NCBI RefSeq assembly: GCF_002837185.1
Contig: NZ_KZ477990.1
Coordinates: 124,001 to 188,000, forward strand
DNA: 64,000 nt
Direction of reading: 5' to 3'
Source: Pseudomonas fluorescens
GTDB taxonomy: Bacteria > Pseudomonadota > Gammaproteobacteria > Pseudomonadales > Pseudomonadaceae
Part shown: one piece after another, positions 28,505-37,504 of the stretch
How the letters are laid out: every line of letters starts with the position of its first letter
Numbering within the stretch: position 1 is the first letter of the stretch
Translations under genes and position numbers: made by a program
Notes under the pieces: model-generated
The model's database searches: none
What the model was told of the DNA's origin: nothing
Seen by the model: the letters and a program-made list of their open reading frames with translations, nothing else

Positions 28505-29200
28505 ATGGCCTATCAGGTCTCGCCCGTCGGCTTCGTACGCTCCTGCTTCAAGGAGAAGTTCGCCATCCCGCGCCAGCCGCAACTGGCGCCGGCCGCCCGC
28601 GGTGTGCTGGAACTGGTGGCGCCGTTCGACGGCGGCGAGGCGGTGCAGGGACTGGAGCAGGTCAGCCATGTGTGGTTGCTGTTTCTGTTTCATCAGGCCC
28701 TGGAGGACAAGCCACGCCTGAAAGTGCGACCGCCGCGCCTGGGTGGCAATACGTCCATGGGCGTGTTTGCAACCCGCGCCACCCATCGGCCTAACGGCAT
28801 TGGTCAGTCAGTGGTGAAACTGGACAAGGTGGAACCGGGGCGGTTGTGGATTTCCGGGATTGACCTGCTCGATGGCACGCCGGTGCTGGATATCAAGCCG
28901 TATGTGCCGTACGCCGATATCATCGACACGGCCACCAACAGCATCGCCAGTGGCGCGCCGCCCCTGATTGGCGTGCAGTGGCTCAAGACCGCGCTGCAAC
29001 AGGCGCAGGGCCATGCCCAGCGGCTGGGTGAGCCGTTGGTGGAGTTGATTGACCAGTGCCTGGCGCAAGATCCACGGCCGGCGTACCAGACGCCTGGGCC
29101 GGAGCGCGAATACGGCGTGCAGTTCTGGGATGTGGATGTACGTTGGCACTATCCCGAGGCAGGGATGATTTGCGTATTGGAAGTGGTGCCTGCTGGATAA
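28505..29200 (+). CDS. trmO: tRNA (N6-threonylcarbamoyl-adenosine37) methyltransferase TrmO/TsaA
   Basis: 231 residues from ATG 28505. The TsaA beta-barrel covers about 1-150 with GVFATRATHRPNGIGQS and DLLDGTPVLDIKPYVPYAD, both family signatures. A C-terminal small domain follows. It methylates t6A at position 37 of tRNA-Thr using SAM. Confidence 0.92.
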   Translation: MAYQVSPVGFVRSCFKEKFAIPRQPQLAPAARGVLELVAPFDGGEAVQGLEQVSHVWLLFLFHQALEDKPRLKVRPPRLGGNTSMGVFATRATHRPNGIGQSVVKLDKVEPGRLWISGIDLLDGTPVLDIKPYVPYADIIDTATNSIASGAPPLIGVQWLKTALQQAQGHAQRLGEPLVELIDQCLAQDPRPAYQTPGPEREYGVQFWDVDVRWHYPEAGMICVLEVVPAG

Positions 29201-29210
29201 ACCGGAACCC

Positions 29211-29305
29211 AAATGTGGGAGGGGGCTTGCCCCCGATAGCAGTGTGTCAGTCAACTCATCTGTGACTGATCCACCGCAATCGGGGGCAAGCCCCCTCCCA
29301 CATTT
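29211..29305. repeat. REPIN (paired REP elements), second copy
   Basis: AAATGTGGGAGGGGGCTTGC at 29211 and its inverse ending at 29305 flank a spacer that resembles that of the copy at 9849 (both contain GTGACTGA-CCACCGC-like sequence). It lies between convergent trmO and fpr and may end both transcripts. Confidence 0.85.
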
Positions 29306-29317
29306 TTTTGATCGCGT

Positions 29318-30097
29318 TTATTTTTCGACGAACGCACGCTCAATCAGGTAGTCACCTGGCTCACGCATACGTGGCGAAACCTTCAGGCCGAAGCTGTTCA
29401 ACACTTCGCTGGTCTCGTCCAACATGCTTGGGCTGCCGCACAGCATGGCGCGGTCGTCCTCGGGGTTGATCGGTGGCAGGCCGATGTCGCTGAACAGCTT
29501 GCCGCTGCGCATCAGGTCGGTCAGGCGACCTTCGTTTTCGAACGGCTCGCGGGTCACGGTCGGGTAGTAGATCAACTTTTCACGCAAGGCCTCACCGAAG
29601 AATTCGTTCTGCGGCAGGTGCTCGGTGATGAATTCGCGGTAAGCGACTTCGTTGACGTAACGCACGCCGTGGCACAGGATGACTTTTTCAAAGCGCTCGT
29701 AGGTCTCCGGGTCCTGGATCACGCTCATGAATGGCGCGAGCCCCGTACCGGTGCTGAGCAGGTACAGGTGCTTGCCCGGCTTCAAATCGTCAAGCACCAG
29801 GGTGCCTGTCGGTTTTTTGCTGATGATGATCTCGTCGCCTTCCTTCAAGTGCTGCAACTGGGACGTCAGCGGGCCATCCGGCACCTTGATGCTGAAGAAC
29901 TCCAGATGCTCTTCCCAGTTCGGGCTGGCAATGGAGTAAGCGCGCATGAGCGGGCGGCCGTTGGGCTGTTGCAGGCCGATCATCACGAACTGACCGTTCT
30001 CGAAGCGCAGACCCGGATCACGGGTGCACTTGAAGCTGAACAGAGTGTCGTTCCAGTGATGAACACTGAGGACACGTTCGTGGTTCATGTTGCTCAT
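29318..30097 (-). CDS. fpr: Ferredoxin-NADP+ reductase Fpr
   Basis: 259 residues from ATG 30097, with AGGAG 10 bases upstream. FAD-binding RPLMRAYSIASP, NADP-binding STGTGLAPFMS and the C-terminus GDYLIERAFVEK match Pseudomonas Fpr-1. It exchanges electrons between NADPH and ferredoxin/flavodoxin and helps in oxidative stress. It is divergent from finR, the known arrangement in pseudomonads. Confidence 0.95.
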   Translation of the reverse strand: MSNMNHERVLSVHHWNDTLFSFKCTRDPGLRFENGQFVMIGLQQPNGRPLMRAYSIASPNWEEHLEFFSIKVPDGPLTSQLQHLKEGDEIIISKKPTGTLVLDDLKPGKHLYLLSTGTGLAPFMSVIQDPETYERFEKVILCHGVRYVNEVAYREFITEHLPQNEFFGEALREKLIYYPTVTREPFENEGRLTDLMRSGKLFSDIGLPPINPEDDRAMLCGSPSMLDETSEVLNSFGLKVSPRMREPGDYLIERAFVEK

Positions 30098-30221
30098 GTA
30101 CGGGGAACTCCTGGAAATGGGTCTGCGCCAAATGTGAAGTGCGCAATTGCACAGCATTCTAATGGCGGCGACAATATCTGTTAACTGGATTATTAAGATA
30201 AGGGTTATCGGTTATATCGAT

Positions 30222-31148
30222 ATGCGATTTACTCTCCGTCAACTGCAAGTCTTCGTCGCCGTCGCCCAGCAGGAAAGCGTCTCCCGCGCTGCTGGCCTGC
30301 TGGCCTTATCTCAATCCGCCGCCAGCACATCGATCACCGAGCTGGAGCGCCAATCCAGCTGCCAATTATTCGACCGCGCCGGTAAACGCCTGAGCCTCAA
30401 CGCCCTCGGTCATCAACTGTTGCCGCAGGCGGTGGCGCTGCTGGACCAGGCCAAGGAGATCGAGGACCTGCTCAATGGCAAGTCCGGCTTCGGCTCACTG
30501 GCCGTGGGCGCCACCCTGACGATCGGCAATTACCTGGCGACCCTGTTGATCGGCAGCTTCATGCAGCAGCATCCAGAGAGCCAGGTGAAACTGCATGTGC
30601 AAAACACTGCCCATATCGTGCATCAGGTGGCGCATTACGAAATTGACCTGGGTCTAATCGAAGGCGACTGCAGCCACCCGGACATCGAGGTGCAAACCTG
30701 GGTGGAGGATGAGCTGGTGGTGTTTTGCGCGCCCCAGCATCATTTGGCCAAACGTGGCGTGGCAAGCATGGATGAGCTGACCCATGAAGCGTGGATCCTG
30801 CGCGAACAAGGCTCGGGCACGCGCCTGACGTTTGATCAGGCCATGCGCCATCACCGCAGCGCATTGAATATCCGCCTGGAGCTGGAACACACCGAGGCGA
30901 TCAAACGGGCTGTGGAATCAGGTCTGGGGATTGGTTGCATTTCGCGACTGGCACTGCGCGATGCGTTTCGTCGTGGCAGCCTGGTGCCGGTAGAGACCCC
31001 GGACCTGGACCTGGCCCGGCAGTTCTACTTCATCTGGCATAAACAGAAGTACCAGACCTCGGCGATGCGCGAGTTCCTGGAGCTGTGCCGCGCGTTTACC
31101 GCCGGGGTTCAGCGCAGTGACGAGATCGTGCTGCCGAGCATCGCCTGA
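30222..31148 (+). CDS. finR: LysR-type regulator FinR
   Basis: 308 residues from ATG 30222. The winged helix-turn-helix is at 1-60 (RFTLRQLQVFVAVAQQESVS, then LSQSAASTSITELE) and the LysR effector domain at about 90-300. In P. putida FinR is needed for superoxide-induced fpr expression; the divergent fpr supports the name. An inverted repeat TATCG-N7-CGATA (30206-30222) overlaps the start codon and may be an autoregulatory site. Confidence 0.9.
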   Translation: MRFTLRQLQVFVAVAQQESVSRAAGLLALSQSAASTSITELERQSSCQLFDRAGKRLSLNALGHQLLPQAVALLDQAKEIEDLLNGKSGFGSLAVGATLTIGNYLATLLIGSFMQQHPESQVKLHVQNTAHIVHQVAHYEIDLGLIEGDCSHPDIEVQTWVEDELVVFCAPQHHLAKRGVASMDELTHEAWILREQGSGTRLTFDQAMRHHRSALNIRLELEHTEAIKRAVESGLGIGCISRLALRDAFRRGSLVPVETPDLDLARQFYFIWHKQKYQTSAMREFLELCRAFTAGVQRSDEIVLPSIA

Positions 31149-31151
31149 CCG

Positions 31152-31514
31152 TTAGATCAGAATTACCGCCCACACCAGCGTGATCATGGTCAAGGCCACG
31201 AATTGCGCGGCGCTGCCCATGTCCTTGGCGTTTTTCGACAAGGGGTGGCGGTCCAGGGAAATACGGTCGATGGCCGCCTCCACGGCTGAATTGAGCAATT
31301 CTACGATCAGGGCCAGCAGGCACACGGCAATCAGCAATGCGCGTTCGACGCGGCTGACCTGCAGGAAAAAACTCAACGGAATCAGGATGACGTTCAGCAG
31401 CACCAACTGACGGAACGCCGCCTCGCCGGTGAAAGCCGCGCGCAGGCCATCCAGGGAATAGCCCCCTGCGTTGAAGATACGTTTGATACCGGTTTGACCC
31501 TTGAAAGGCGACAT
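31152..31514 (-). CDS. dgkA: Diacylglycerol kinase
   Basis: 120 residues with three membrane helices. Signature LNSAVEAAIDRIS (family pattern E-x-x-N-[ST]-A-[IV]-E) is present at about residue 70. It phosphorylates diacylglycerol in the inner membrane. ATG 31514 begins MSPFKGQTGIKRI. No clear ribosome site is seen, so the start is slightly uncertain. It follows erdR as in P. aeruginosa PA3603-PA3604. Confidence 0.92.
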   Translation of the reverse strand: MSPFKGQTGIKRIFNAGGYSLDGLRAAFTGEAAFRQLVLLNVILIPLSFFLQVSRVERALLIAVCLLALIVELLNSAVEAAIDRISLDRHPLSKNAKDMGSAAQFVALTMITLVWAVILI

Positions 31515-31590
31515 AGATGTAGGCAACTGAACCAAAAGGAGTGGGGAAACTAGAGCACGCAAAGTCAAAAAAGCGTGAATCGGTGACAGC

Positions 31591-32241
31591 CTAATGCTGC
31601 GAAATTGACTCAAGTTGTTGCAGGAGTAACGCTGCCTGGGTCCGCGTACGTACGCCCAACTTGCGGAAAATCGCGGTGACATGGGCCTTGATCGTCGCTT
31701 CCGACACGCTCAGCTCGTAGGCAATCTGCTTGTTCAACAGGCCTTCACAGACCATGGTCAACACGCGGAACTGCTGAGGCGTCAAGCTGGCCAGGCCATC
31801 GCGGGCTGCCTTGGCTTCGTCGGACACGTTGATTTCTTCAAATGCTTGCGGCGGCCAGGACACATCGCCGTCCAATACCGTGCGCACAGCCTTCTGGATA
31901 TCTTCCATCGCGCTGGACTTGGGAATGAAGCCGCTGGCGCCGAATTCCTTGGAACGCACCACCACGTCGGCCTCTTCCTGAGCCGAGACCATCACCACGG
32001 GGATCTGCGGATATTGCCCGCGCAGCAACACCAGCCCCGAAAAACCATAGGCACCGGGCATGTTCAGGTCGAGCAGCACCAGGTCCCAGTCGGATTTTTC
32101 GGTCAAGCGGGCTTCCAACTCGGCAATGCTGGCGACTTCGACCAGTCGCACATCCGGGCCAAGGCCCAGCGTTACGGCCTGATGCAGCGCACTGCGAAAC
32201 AGCGGGTGGTCATCGGCTATCAGGATTTCGTATGTGGCCAT
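31591..32241 (-). CDS. erdR: LuxR-family response regulator ErdR
   Basis: 216 residues. The receiver domain (1-125) has Asp in LVLLDLNMPGAYG; a C-terminal LuxR/NarL helix-turn-helix (about 148-212) reads LTPQQFRVLTMVCEGLLNKQ and YELSVSEATIKAHV. Position next to dgkA matches ErdR (PA3604), which in pseudomonads controls ethanol and acetate metabolism. No partner kinase is in the window. Confidence 0.9.
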   Translation of the reverse strand: MATYEILIADDHPLFRSALHQAVTLGLGPDVRLVEVASIAELEARLTEKSDWDLVLLDLNMPGAYGFSGLVLLRGQYPQIPVVMVSAQEEADVVVRSKEFGASGFIPKSSAMEDIQKAVRTVLDGDVSWPPQAFEEINVSDEAKAARDGLASLTPQQFRVLTMVCEGLLNKQIAYELSVSEATIKAHVTAIFRKLGVRTRTQAALLLQQLESISQH

Positions 32242-32493
32242 TGATTAAATGATCCTGTTTTTTACGGGAGCCCTGATGGGTTCAGGGTTCGCCAGTACAC
32301 AAGGCAACGGCCAGGCAGCCATCGCCACGGGGCACGCTCAACGTCAAAAACACGCAAAACAACGTCGAAAAACCAAGGTAGCGCCCCAATCGGCGCCCAG
32401 CATGCCCAGCGCAGCCTGGGGGGTCAAGCACTACGCCCATGGGGATTTTAGCGGGTTGCGTGATTAAGGTGCCATCATGCAAACGTCGATGGG

Positions 32494-33213
32494 TCATGGC
32501 GCCGGGATATAGGGCGCCAAACGTGTGTGGACAATGTCCGTCTCATCCAGGGGCAACTGAAACTTGGCGGCCAGATAGTGCGTGCTGAAGACATCGAGGT
32601 AGGCGTCCAGGACTTCGCTGGCCACCTGATCATCGGCCAACTCCAGGCACAGCGCGGCCACCTCGGCGGTGCAGAAATGATCATCACGTTTGGAACGGCG
32701 CAACTTGTAACGTGACAACTGCTCCGACGCCAGGCTAAGCACAGGCAAATGCTCCAGGTACGGGCTCTTGCGAAACATCTTGCGGGCCTCGCTCCACGTG
32801 CCGTCCAGCAGGATGAACAGCGGGCGCTTGCCCTCCTGTGCATCCACCACGCTGACCACCCGTTCAGGCGCCACGAATTCGCCGGGAAACACGATGTACG
32901 GCTGCCACTGGGGATCGGCGAGCAAGGTAAGCAGATCCGGGTCGACCTCGGTGCGCGACCAGGCGAACGCGGTGGTGTCGTCGATAACATCGGCGATCAG
33001 CCAGCCGGTGTTGCTGGGCTTCATCGGTTCGACGTCGTGCATCAACAGGCACATCGCCGATTTGGCTTCAACCGTTGGTCGCCACGCGCACAGGCAGTAC
33101 TCGGGAATCACTCGGCAGCCGGTGCACCGCTCGGCACGCGATCCCCGATTCAGGAAAGGCCTGACGGCTCGGGCCAGGCGCTGGGTGCGCAAGCGGGAGA
33201 CAGCGTGGCTCAT
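32494..33213 (-). CDS. DTW-domain protein (TapT-like tRNA aminocarboxypropyltransferase)
   Basis: 239 residues from ATG 33213; a GTG at 33225 is an alternative. A zinc-type cluster CTGCRVIPEYCLC lies near residue 31. The DTW-family core has LLMHDVEPMKPSNTG and LLDGTWSEARKMF. E. coli TapT makes acp3U47 in tRNAs; the same role is inferred here. 252 bases without a gene separate it from erdR. Confidence 0.85.
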   Translation of the reverse strand: MSHAVSRLRTQRLARAVRPFLNRGSRAERCTGCRVIPEYCLCAWRPTVEAKSAMCLLMHDVEPMKPSNTGWLIADVIDDTTAFAWSRTEVDPDLLTLLADPQWQPYIVFPGEFVAPERVVSVVDAQEGKRPLFILLDGTWSEARKMFRKSPYLEHLPVLSLASEQLSRYKLRRSKRDDHFCTAEVAALCLELADDQVASEVLDAYLDVFSTHYLAAKFQLPLDETDIVHTRLAPYIPAP

Positions 33214-33295
33214 TGGATGCGCCACAGAGACGGGTCAATCGACACGGGATAACTCGAAAGCAATTGAAGTGGGCGCAGTTTACCAGCGATACGCC

Positions 33296-33325
33296 TGGCT
33301 GTAGTGGCCGGCGCTCACCTATAAT
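33296..33325 (+). promoter_or_regulatory. Candidate sigma-70 promoter of the PA3611-like gene
   Basis: A consensus -10 TATAAT lies at 33320-33325, about 65 bases upstream of the start codon. The -35 (TGGCTG region, 33296-33301, 18-base spacing) is weak. Confidence 0.35.
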
Positions 33326-33391
33326 TGCGCGCCACTGAACGCACAGCGCAGTGGCTGGTCTATGCACCAGTAACCGAATCAGGAGAGTTTG

Positions 33392-33826
33392 ATGCTGCGT
33401 TCCATGCTGCGCCTCGTTGCCCCATCCGTCGCTATTGCGCTGGCCTTGCCCATGGGCGCCCACGCGGCCTCGCTGCTGGAGGCTCAAATGAACCGCAAGC
33501 TGCAAAGCGTCGCGACCGAAAGCAACAAGGACCTGCCCCGGGAAATCGATGAGAAAACCCTGGAAGTGGCCTATACCGTTGAAGGTATGCAACTGATCGA
33601 TCATCTCAGCGTGCAGCCAGACCGCGCCGAACAGATGCGTGCCAACCCCAAGGCCGTGTATTTCCAACTCGGTCGCAGTGTCTGCACCAACCCAGGCTAC
33701 CGCGAGCTGATGGCGAAGGGCGCGGTCATGCGCTACGAAATCACCGAGAACAAGACCAACCGTCCTGTCGCATCGGTCAAGTTCGCCGAAGCCGACTGCC
33801 CGGCTCCGTCCAAGAAGAAAAAGTAA
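33392..33826 (+). CDS. PA3611-family secreted protein (quorum-sensing-regulated virulence factor family)
   Basis: 144 residues from ATG 33392 with AGGAG 6 bases upstream. A signal peptide ends at AHA-AS (about residue 24). The mature protein is basic at its C-terminus (KKKK) and has two Cys (SVCTNPGY and EADCPAP) that could form a disulphide. Matches the PA3611 family by sequence and by position near the LOG gene and recX-recA. Confidence 0.85.
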   Translation: MLRSMLRLVAPSVAIALALPMGAHAASLLEAQMNRKLQSVATESNKDLPREIDEKTLEVAYTVEGMQLIDHLSVQPDRAEQMRANPKAVYFQLGRSVCTNPGYRELMAKGAVMRYEITENKTNRPVASVKFAEADCPAPSKKKK

Positions 33827-34121
33827 CCCTGCCTTGCACCTCGCGCGTTGCTGCCCGGTGACGCGCCACTCCCCCGCTCCAGCGCCTGCCTGCACCTGAA
33901 CGCCGTGATCAATCACCAATAAGCGGTTGCCAGCCAAGGGTTTTTCAGCCCATGATCAGGTCATTCCATGCGCCCGCCAGAGCAGTCTTTCCCTGCTGTT
34001 CTGTAATACTTTCAGGGCAAAAGAGGCCTGCCCTCCTGCGGCAAGCAACGACACATGCAGTGTCGTGGCCCCTGACGACGCTCGTCGGCGACCCAGGCCC
34101 TGTGAAGAAGGAGAAAGTCGA

Positions 34122-35234
34122 ATGCCTCATGAATCCAACACCCCCCTGCTCGACCTTTTTGAACAAAACGGTACCGACCTCACCCAGCAGGTTGACGCGC
34201 AACTCCAGCTGGTCGCGCCAAACAGCCCGAACATTCCCCTTTATCGCGACATGATTCTCACGGTCCTGCGCATGGCGCAGGACGACCGTGACCGCTGGAA
34301 CGCCAAGATCACCCTGCGCGCGATCCGTGAGCTGGACCATGCCTTCCGCGTGCTCGAACAATTCAAGGGACGACGCAAGGTGACGGTGTTCGGTTCCGCA
34401 CGCACGCCACTGGAAAGTCCCCTGTATGCATTGGCTCGAGAGGTCGGCGCGGCATTGGCACGTTCCGACCTGATGGTCATCACCGGCGGTGGCGGCGGCA
34501 TCATGGCCGCGGCGCATGAAGGCGCGGGCCTGGAGCACAGCCTGGGGTTCAACATCACCCTGCCGTTTGAACAGCATGCCAACCCAACCATCGATGGCAC
34601 CGACAACCTGCTGTCCTTCCACTTTTTCTTTACCCGCAAACTGTTCTTCGTCAAGGAAGCCGACGCACTGATTCTGTGCCCGGGTGGTTTTGGCACCCTG
34701 GACGAAGCCCTGGAAGTGCTGACCCTGATCCAGACCGGCAAAAGCCCTCTGGTACCGGTAGTGCTGCTGGACGCCCCAGGCGGCGGGTTCTGGCAAGGCG
34801 CCCTGGACTTTATCCGCAGCCAGTTGGAGGCTAACCGCTATATCCTGCCGACCGACCTCAAGCTCATACGCCTGGTCTACAGCGCAGAAGAAGCCGTGGA
34901 CGAGATCAACCGGTTTTATGCCAATTTCCATTCAACGCGCTGGCTGAAGCGTGAATTTGTCGTGCGTATGAACCATCCGCTCAGTGATCAAGCCCTGGCC
35001 CATTTGCAGGATGAGTTTGCCAGCCTTCGACTGAGCGGAGAATTCCAGCAGCTTGCCTACACAGGCCAAGAGCATGACGAACCCAGGTTCAGTCATTTGA
35101 CGCGGCTGGTCTTCAACTTCAATGGCCGAGACCAGGGGCGATTGCGCGAGTTGGTGGACTACATCAACTTACCGGAAAATTGGGTGCAGCCTCAGGGTGA
35201 GGTGCAACAGCGAGGAGTGCCTCAGCCCGCGTGA
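34122..35234 (+). CDS. LOG-family protein (TIGR00730 Rossmann fold)
   Basis: 370 residues from ATG 34122 with GAAGGAG 8 bases upstream; the longer reading from 33927 is rejected. The nucleotide-binding motifs are ITGGGGGIMAAAHEGA and the LOG signature CPGGFGTLDEALE. Plant LOG enzymes are cytokinin riboside phosphoribohydrolases. In bacteria the family cleaves nucleotides such as AMP. The long N- and C-terminal extensions make it one of the larger members. It is followed by a two-way terminator. Confidence 0.88.
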   Translation: MPHESNTPLLDLFEQNGTDLTQQVDAQLQLVAPNSPNIPLYRDMILTVLRMAQDDRDRWNAKITLRAIRELDHAFRVLEQFKGRRKVTVFGSARTPLESPLYALAREVGAALARSDLMVITGGGGGIMAAAHEGAGLEHSLGFNITLPFEQHANPTIDGTDNLLSFHFFFTRKLFFVKEADALILCPGGFGTLDEALEVLTLIQTGKSPLVPVVLLDAPGGGFWQGALDFIRSQLEANRYILPTDLKLIRLVYSAEEAVDEINRFYANFHSTRWLKREFVVRMNHPLSDQALAHLQDEFASLRLSGEFQQLAYTGQEHDEPRFSHLTRLVFNFNGRDQGRLRELVDYINLPENWVQPQGEVQQRGVPQPA

Positions 35235-35247
35235 TTTTTTGCAGGCG

Positions 35248-35285
35248 AAAAAAAAGGCCCACTATTTTCATAGTGGGCCTTTTGT
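35248..35285. terminator. Bidirectional terminator between the LOG gene and recX
   Basis: AAAAGGCCCACTA pairs perfectly with TAGTGGGCCTTTT (13 bp) around TTTTCA. A and T tracts on both flanks allow termination in both directions for convergent genes. Confidence 0.9.
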
Positions 35286-35304
35286 TTTGCGATCAATCTG
35301 GCGT

Positions 35305-35772
35305 TCAGTCGTCCATGTCCCGGCCGCTTAACAAGCGACTGATCATGTCCATCGAAAACCCGCGATAGCTCAGGAAACGACCTTGCTTCGCACGTTCCCT
35401 GGCATCAATCGGCAGATGCCCAGCAAACTTGCGCCGCCAGGTCTCTTCCAACTGCGACTGCCAACTGATACCGCATTCGCGCAAAGCGAGGTCGATATCG
35501 GCACGTTGCAGGCCACGCTGGCTCAACTCTTCGCGAATCCGCGCGGGACCATAACCGGACCGAGCGCGGTAGGATACAAAGCTTTCCAGGTATCGGGATT
35601 CCGACAACAGCCCCTCTTCCGTCAACCGGTCGAGGGCCGTTTCGATCATTTCAGGCTCTGCGCCGCGCTGGCGCAATTTGCGCGTCAGTTCGACTCGACC
35701 ATGCTCGCGGCGCGCGAGCAGGTCCATCGCAGTACGCCGAACGGCGACGAGTGTATCCAGTACCACAGTCAT
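35305..35772 (-). CDS. recX: RecA regulator RecX
   Basis: 155 residues made of three-helix RecX repeats ([40 protein letters not shown]). It inhibits RecA filament growth. It lies 8 bases after recA on the same strand, the standard recA-recX operon. Confidence 0.95.
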   Translation of the reverse strand: MTVVLDTLVAVRRTAMDLLARREHGRVELTRKLRQRGAEPEMIETALDRLTEEGLLSESRYLESFVSYRARSGYGPARIREELSQRGLQRADIDLALRECGISWQSQLEETWRRKFAGHLPIDARERAKQGRFLSYRGFSMDMISRLLSGRDMDD

Positions 35773-35780
35773 CGTTTGTT

Positions 35781-36839
35781 TCAGATGTCAGTGTCGGCTT
35801 CTTCCATCTCGTCAACCGGCTCGCGGTTGGCGGCGGCCTTGACGTCTGGTGCCGGGGTCAGCAGCTTGTCGCGAATCTGCTTCTCAAGCGTGGCAGCGAT
35901 ATCCGGGTTGTCCGCCAGGAATTTGGCCGAGTTGGCCTTGCCCTGACCGATTTTGCTGCCGTTGTAGGCATACCAGGCACCGGACTTCTCGACAAAACCG
36001 TGCAGTACGCCCAAGTCGATCATCTCGCCGTTCAGGTAGATGCCTTTGCCATAAAGAATCTGGAACTCTGCCTGACGGAAAGGCGGGGCCACCTTGTTCT
36101 TCACGACTTTAACGCGGGTTTCGCTACCGACAACCTCGTCACCTTCCTTCACCGCGCCGGTACGACGGATATCCAGACGGACCGAAGCGTAGAACTTCAG
36201 CGCGTTACCACCGGTGGTGGTTTCCGGGCTACCGAACATCACACCGATTTTCATACGGATCTGGTTGATGAAGATCACCAGGCAGTTGGCGTTCTTGATG
36301 TTGCCGGTGATTTTACGCAGCGCCTGGGACATCAGGCGGGCTTGCAGGCCCACGTGCATGTCGCCCATTTCGCCTTCGATTTCTGCCTTCGGTACCAGCG
36401 CTGCCACGGAGTCGACCACGATCACGTCGATGGCGTTGGAACGCACCAGCATGTCGGTGATTTCGAGGGCTTGCTCACCGGTGTCCGGCTGCGAAACCAG
36501 CAGGTCGTCAACGTTGACGCCCAGTTTGCCGGCGTATTCAGGATCCAGGGCGTGCTCGGCGTCGACGAACGCGCACGTGGCGCCCATTTTCTGAGCCTGG
36601 GCAATCACCGACAGGGTCAGGGTGGTTTTACCGGAAGATTCAGGACCGTAGATCTCAACGATACGGCCTTTTGGCAGGCCGCCAATGCCGAGCGCGATAT
36701 CCAGACCCAGAGAGCCAGTGGAAATAGCCGGGATCGCCTGACGGTCGTGATCGCCCATACGCATTACGGCACCCTTGCCGAATTGACGTTCGATCTGACC
36801 CAGGGCCGCAGCCAAGGCTTTCTTCTTGTTGTCGTCCAT
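35781..36839 (-). CDS. recA: Recombinase RecA
   Basis: 352 residues. Walker [14 protein letters not shown], Walker [11 protein letters not shown] and loop L2 [20 protein letters not shown] are intact. It performs strand exchange and stimulates self-cleavage of LexA and phage-type repressors, including the tailocin repressor found at 50905. Start ATG 36839 lies downstream of a LexA box. Confidence 0.98.
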   Translation of the reverse strand: MDDNKKKALAAALGQIERQFGKGAVMRMGDHDRQAIPAISTGSLGLDIALGIGGLPKGRIVEIYGPESSGKTTLTLSVIAQAQKMGATCAFVDAEHALDPEYAGKLGVNVDDLLVSQPDTGEQALEITDMLVRSNAIDVIVVDSVAALVPKAEIEGEMGDMHVGLQARLMSQALRKITGNIKNANCLVIFINQIRMKIGVMFGSPETTTGGNALKFYASVRLDIRRTGAVKEGDEVVGSETRVKVVKNKVAPPFRQAEFQILYGKGIYLNGEMIDLGVLHGFVEKSGAWYAYNGSKIGQGKANSAKFLADNPDIAATLEKQIRDKLLTPAPDVKAAANREPVDEMEEADTDI

Positions 36840-36879
36840 TAAAGTCCTCACGTAATCAATAAGGCCTGACGGCCAACAC

Positions 36880-36895
36880 CTGTATAAGTAGACAG
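36880..36895 (-). promoter_or_regulatory. LexA (SOS) box of recA
   Basis: CTGTATAAGTAGACAG on the plus strand fits CTGT-N8-ACAG, about 40 bases upstream of the recA start codon. Expected for recA. Confidence 0.9.
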
Positions 36896-36922
36896 TATTG
36901 TTCCACAAAGATCGAAGATCGC

Positions 36923-37423
36923 CTACCCCTGATTGTCTATTTCTGCTGCAGCTCGTCGCAACAAGCCTTCCAGTGCGGCCTTTACCGTTTGTCGGCGGAC
37001 CTCGTCACGGTTGCCGGGAAAGTGCGCACGCTCGGCCGTGACCTCATCGCCCACGCCGAACGCCAGCCATACCGTGCCCACCGGTTTGTCCGGCGAACCA
37101 CCGTCCGGGCCCGCCACGCCGCTGACCGCCACGGCAAAGCGCGCCAGGCTTTTTTCCTGCGCCCCGCGCGCCATCGCCTCCACCACTTCCTGGCTGACGG
37201 CGCCAACGTTGGCAAACAGCTTTTCCGGCACGTTCAATTGCCGGGTCTTCTGCCGGTTGGAATAGGTGACATAGCCCGCCTCGAACCACGCCGAACTGCC
37301 CGGTATCCGCGTAATGGCTTCGGCAATACCACCGCCGGTGCAGGACTCGGCGGTGGTGACATGGGCATTGAGCACCTGCAAACGGCGCCCCAGTTCAGCA
37401 GCCAGTTGAGTGATTTCCTTCAC
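36923..37423 (-). CDS. cinA: Nicotinamide-nucleotide amidase (CinA C-terminal domain, PncC)
   Basis: 166 residues, a stand-alone CinA C-terminal domain: [17 protein letters not shown] and [20 protein letters not shown] are the signature stretches. It hydrolyses NMN to nicotinate mononucleotide. It precedes recA on the same strand and directly follows the tailocin lysis genes, so tailocin transcripts may run into cinA-recA. Confidence 0.93.
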   Translation of the reverse strand: MKEITQLAAELGRRLQVLNAHVTTAESCTGGGIAEAITRIPGSSAWFEAGYVTYSNRQKTRQLNVPEKLFANVGAVSQEVVEAMARGAQEKSLARFAVAVSGVAGPDGGSPDKPVGTVWLAFGVGDEVTAERAHFPGNRDEVRRQTVKAALEGLLRRAAAEIDNQG

Positions 37424-37504
37424 GGTCGTCTCCAGGAATGGGCGGGGGTTTGCCTACCCTACAGCAGCCCATCGGTCATGCAAGTTGCAGAATGCATCAA
37501 AAGG

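Noticed and set aside
30206..30222. TATCG-N7-CGATA as a defined FinR operator
   Set aside because: The inverted repeat is real but short and overlaps the start codon; kept only as a remark in the finR entry.
32249..32467. 72-codon plus-strand frame between erdR and the DTW gene
   Set aside because: No ribosome site, no sensible domain, low-complexity basic translation.
33927..34121. Longer N-terminus for the LOG protein
   Set aside because: The ATG at 34122 has a strong GAAGGAG site, and the upstream part has Cys/Arg-rich sequence unlike the family.
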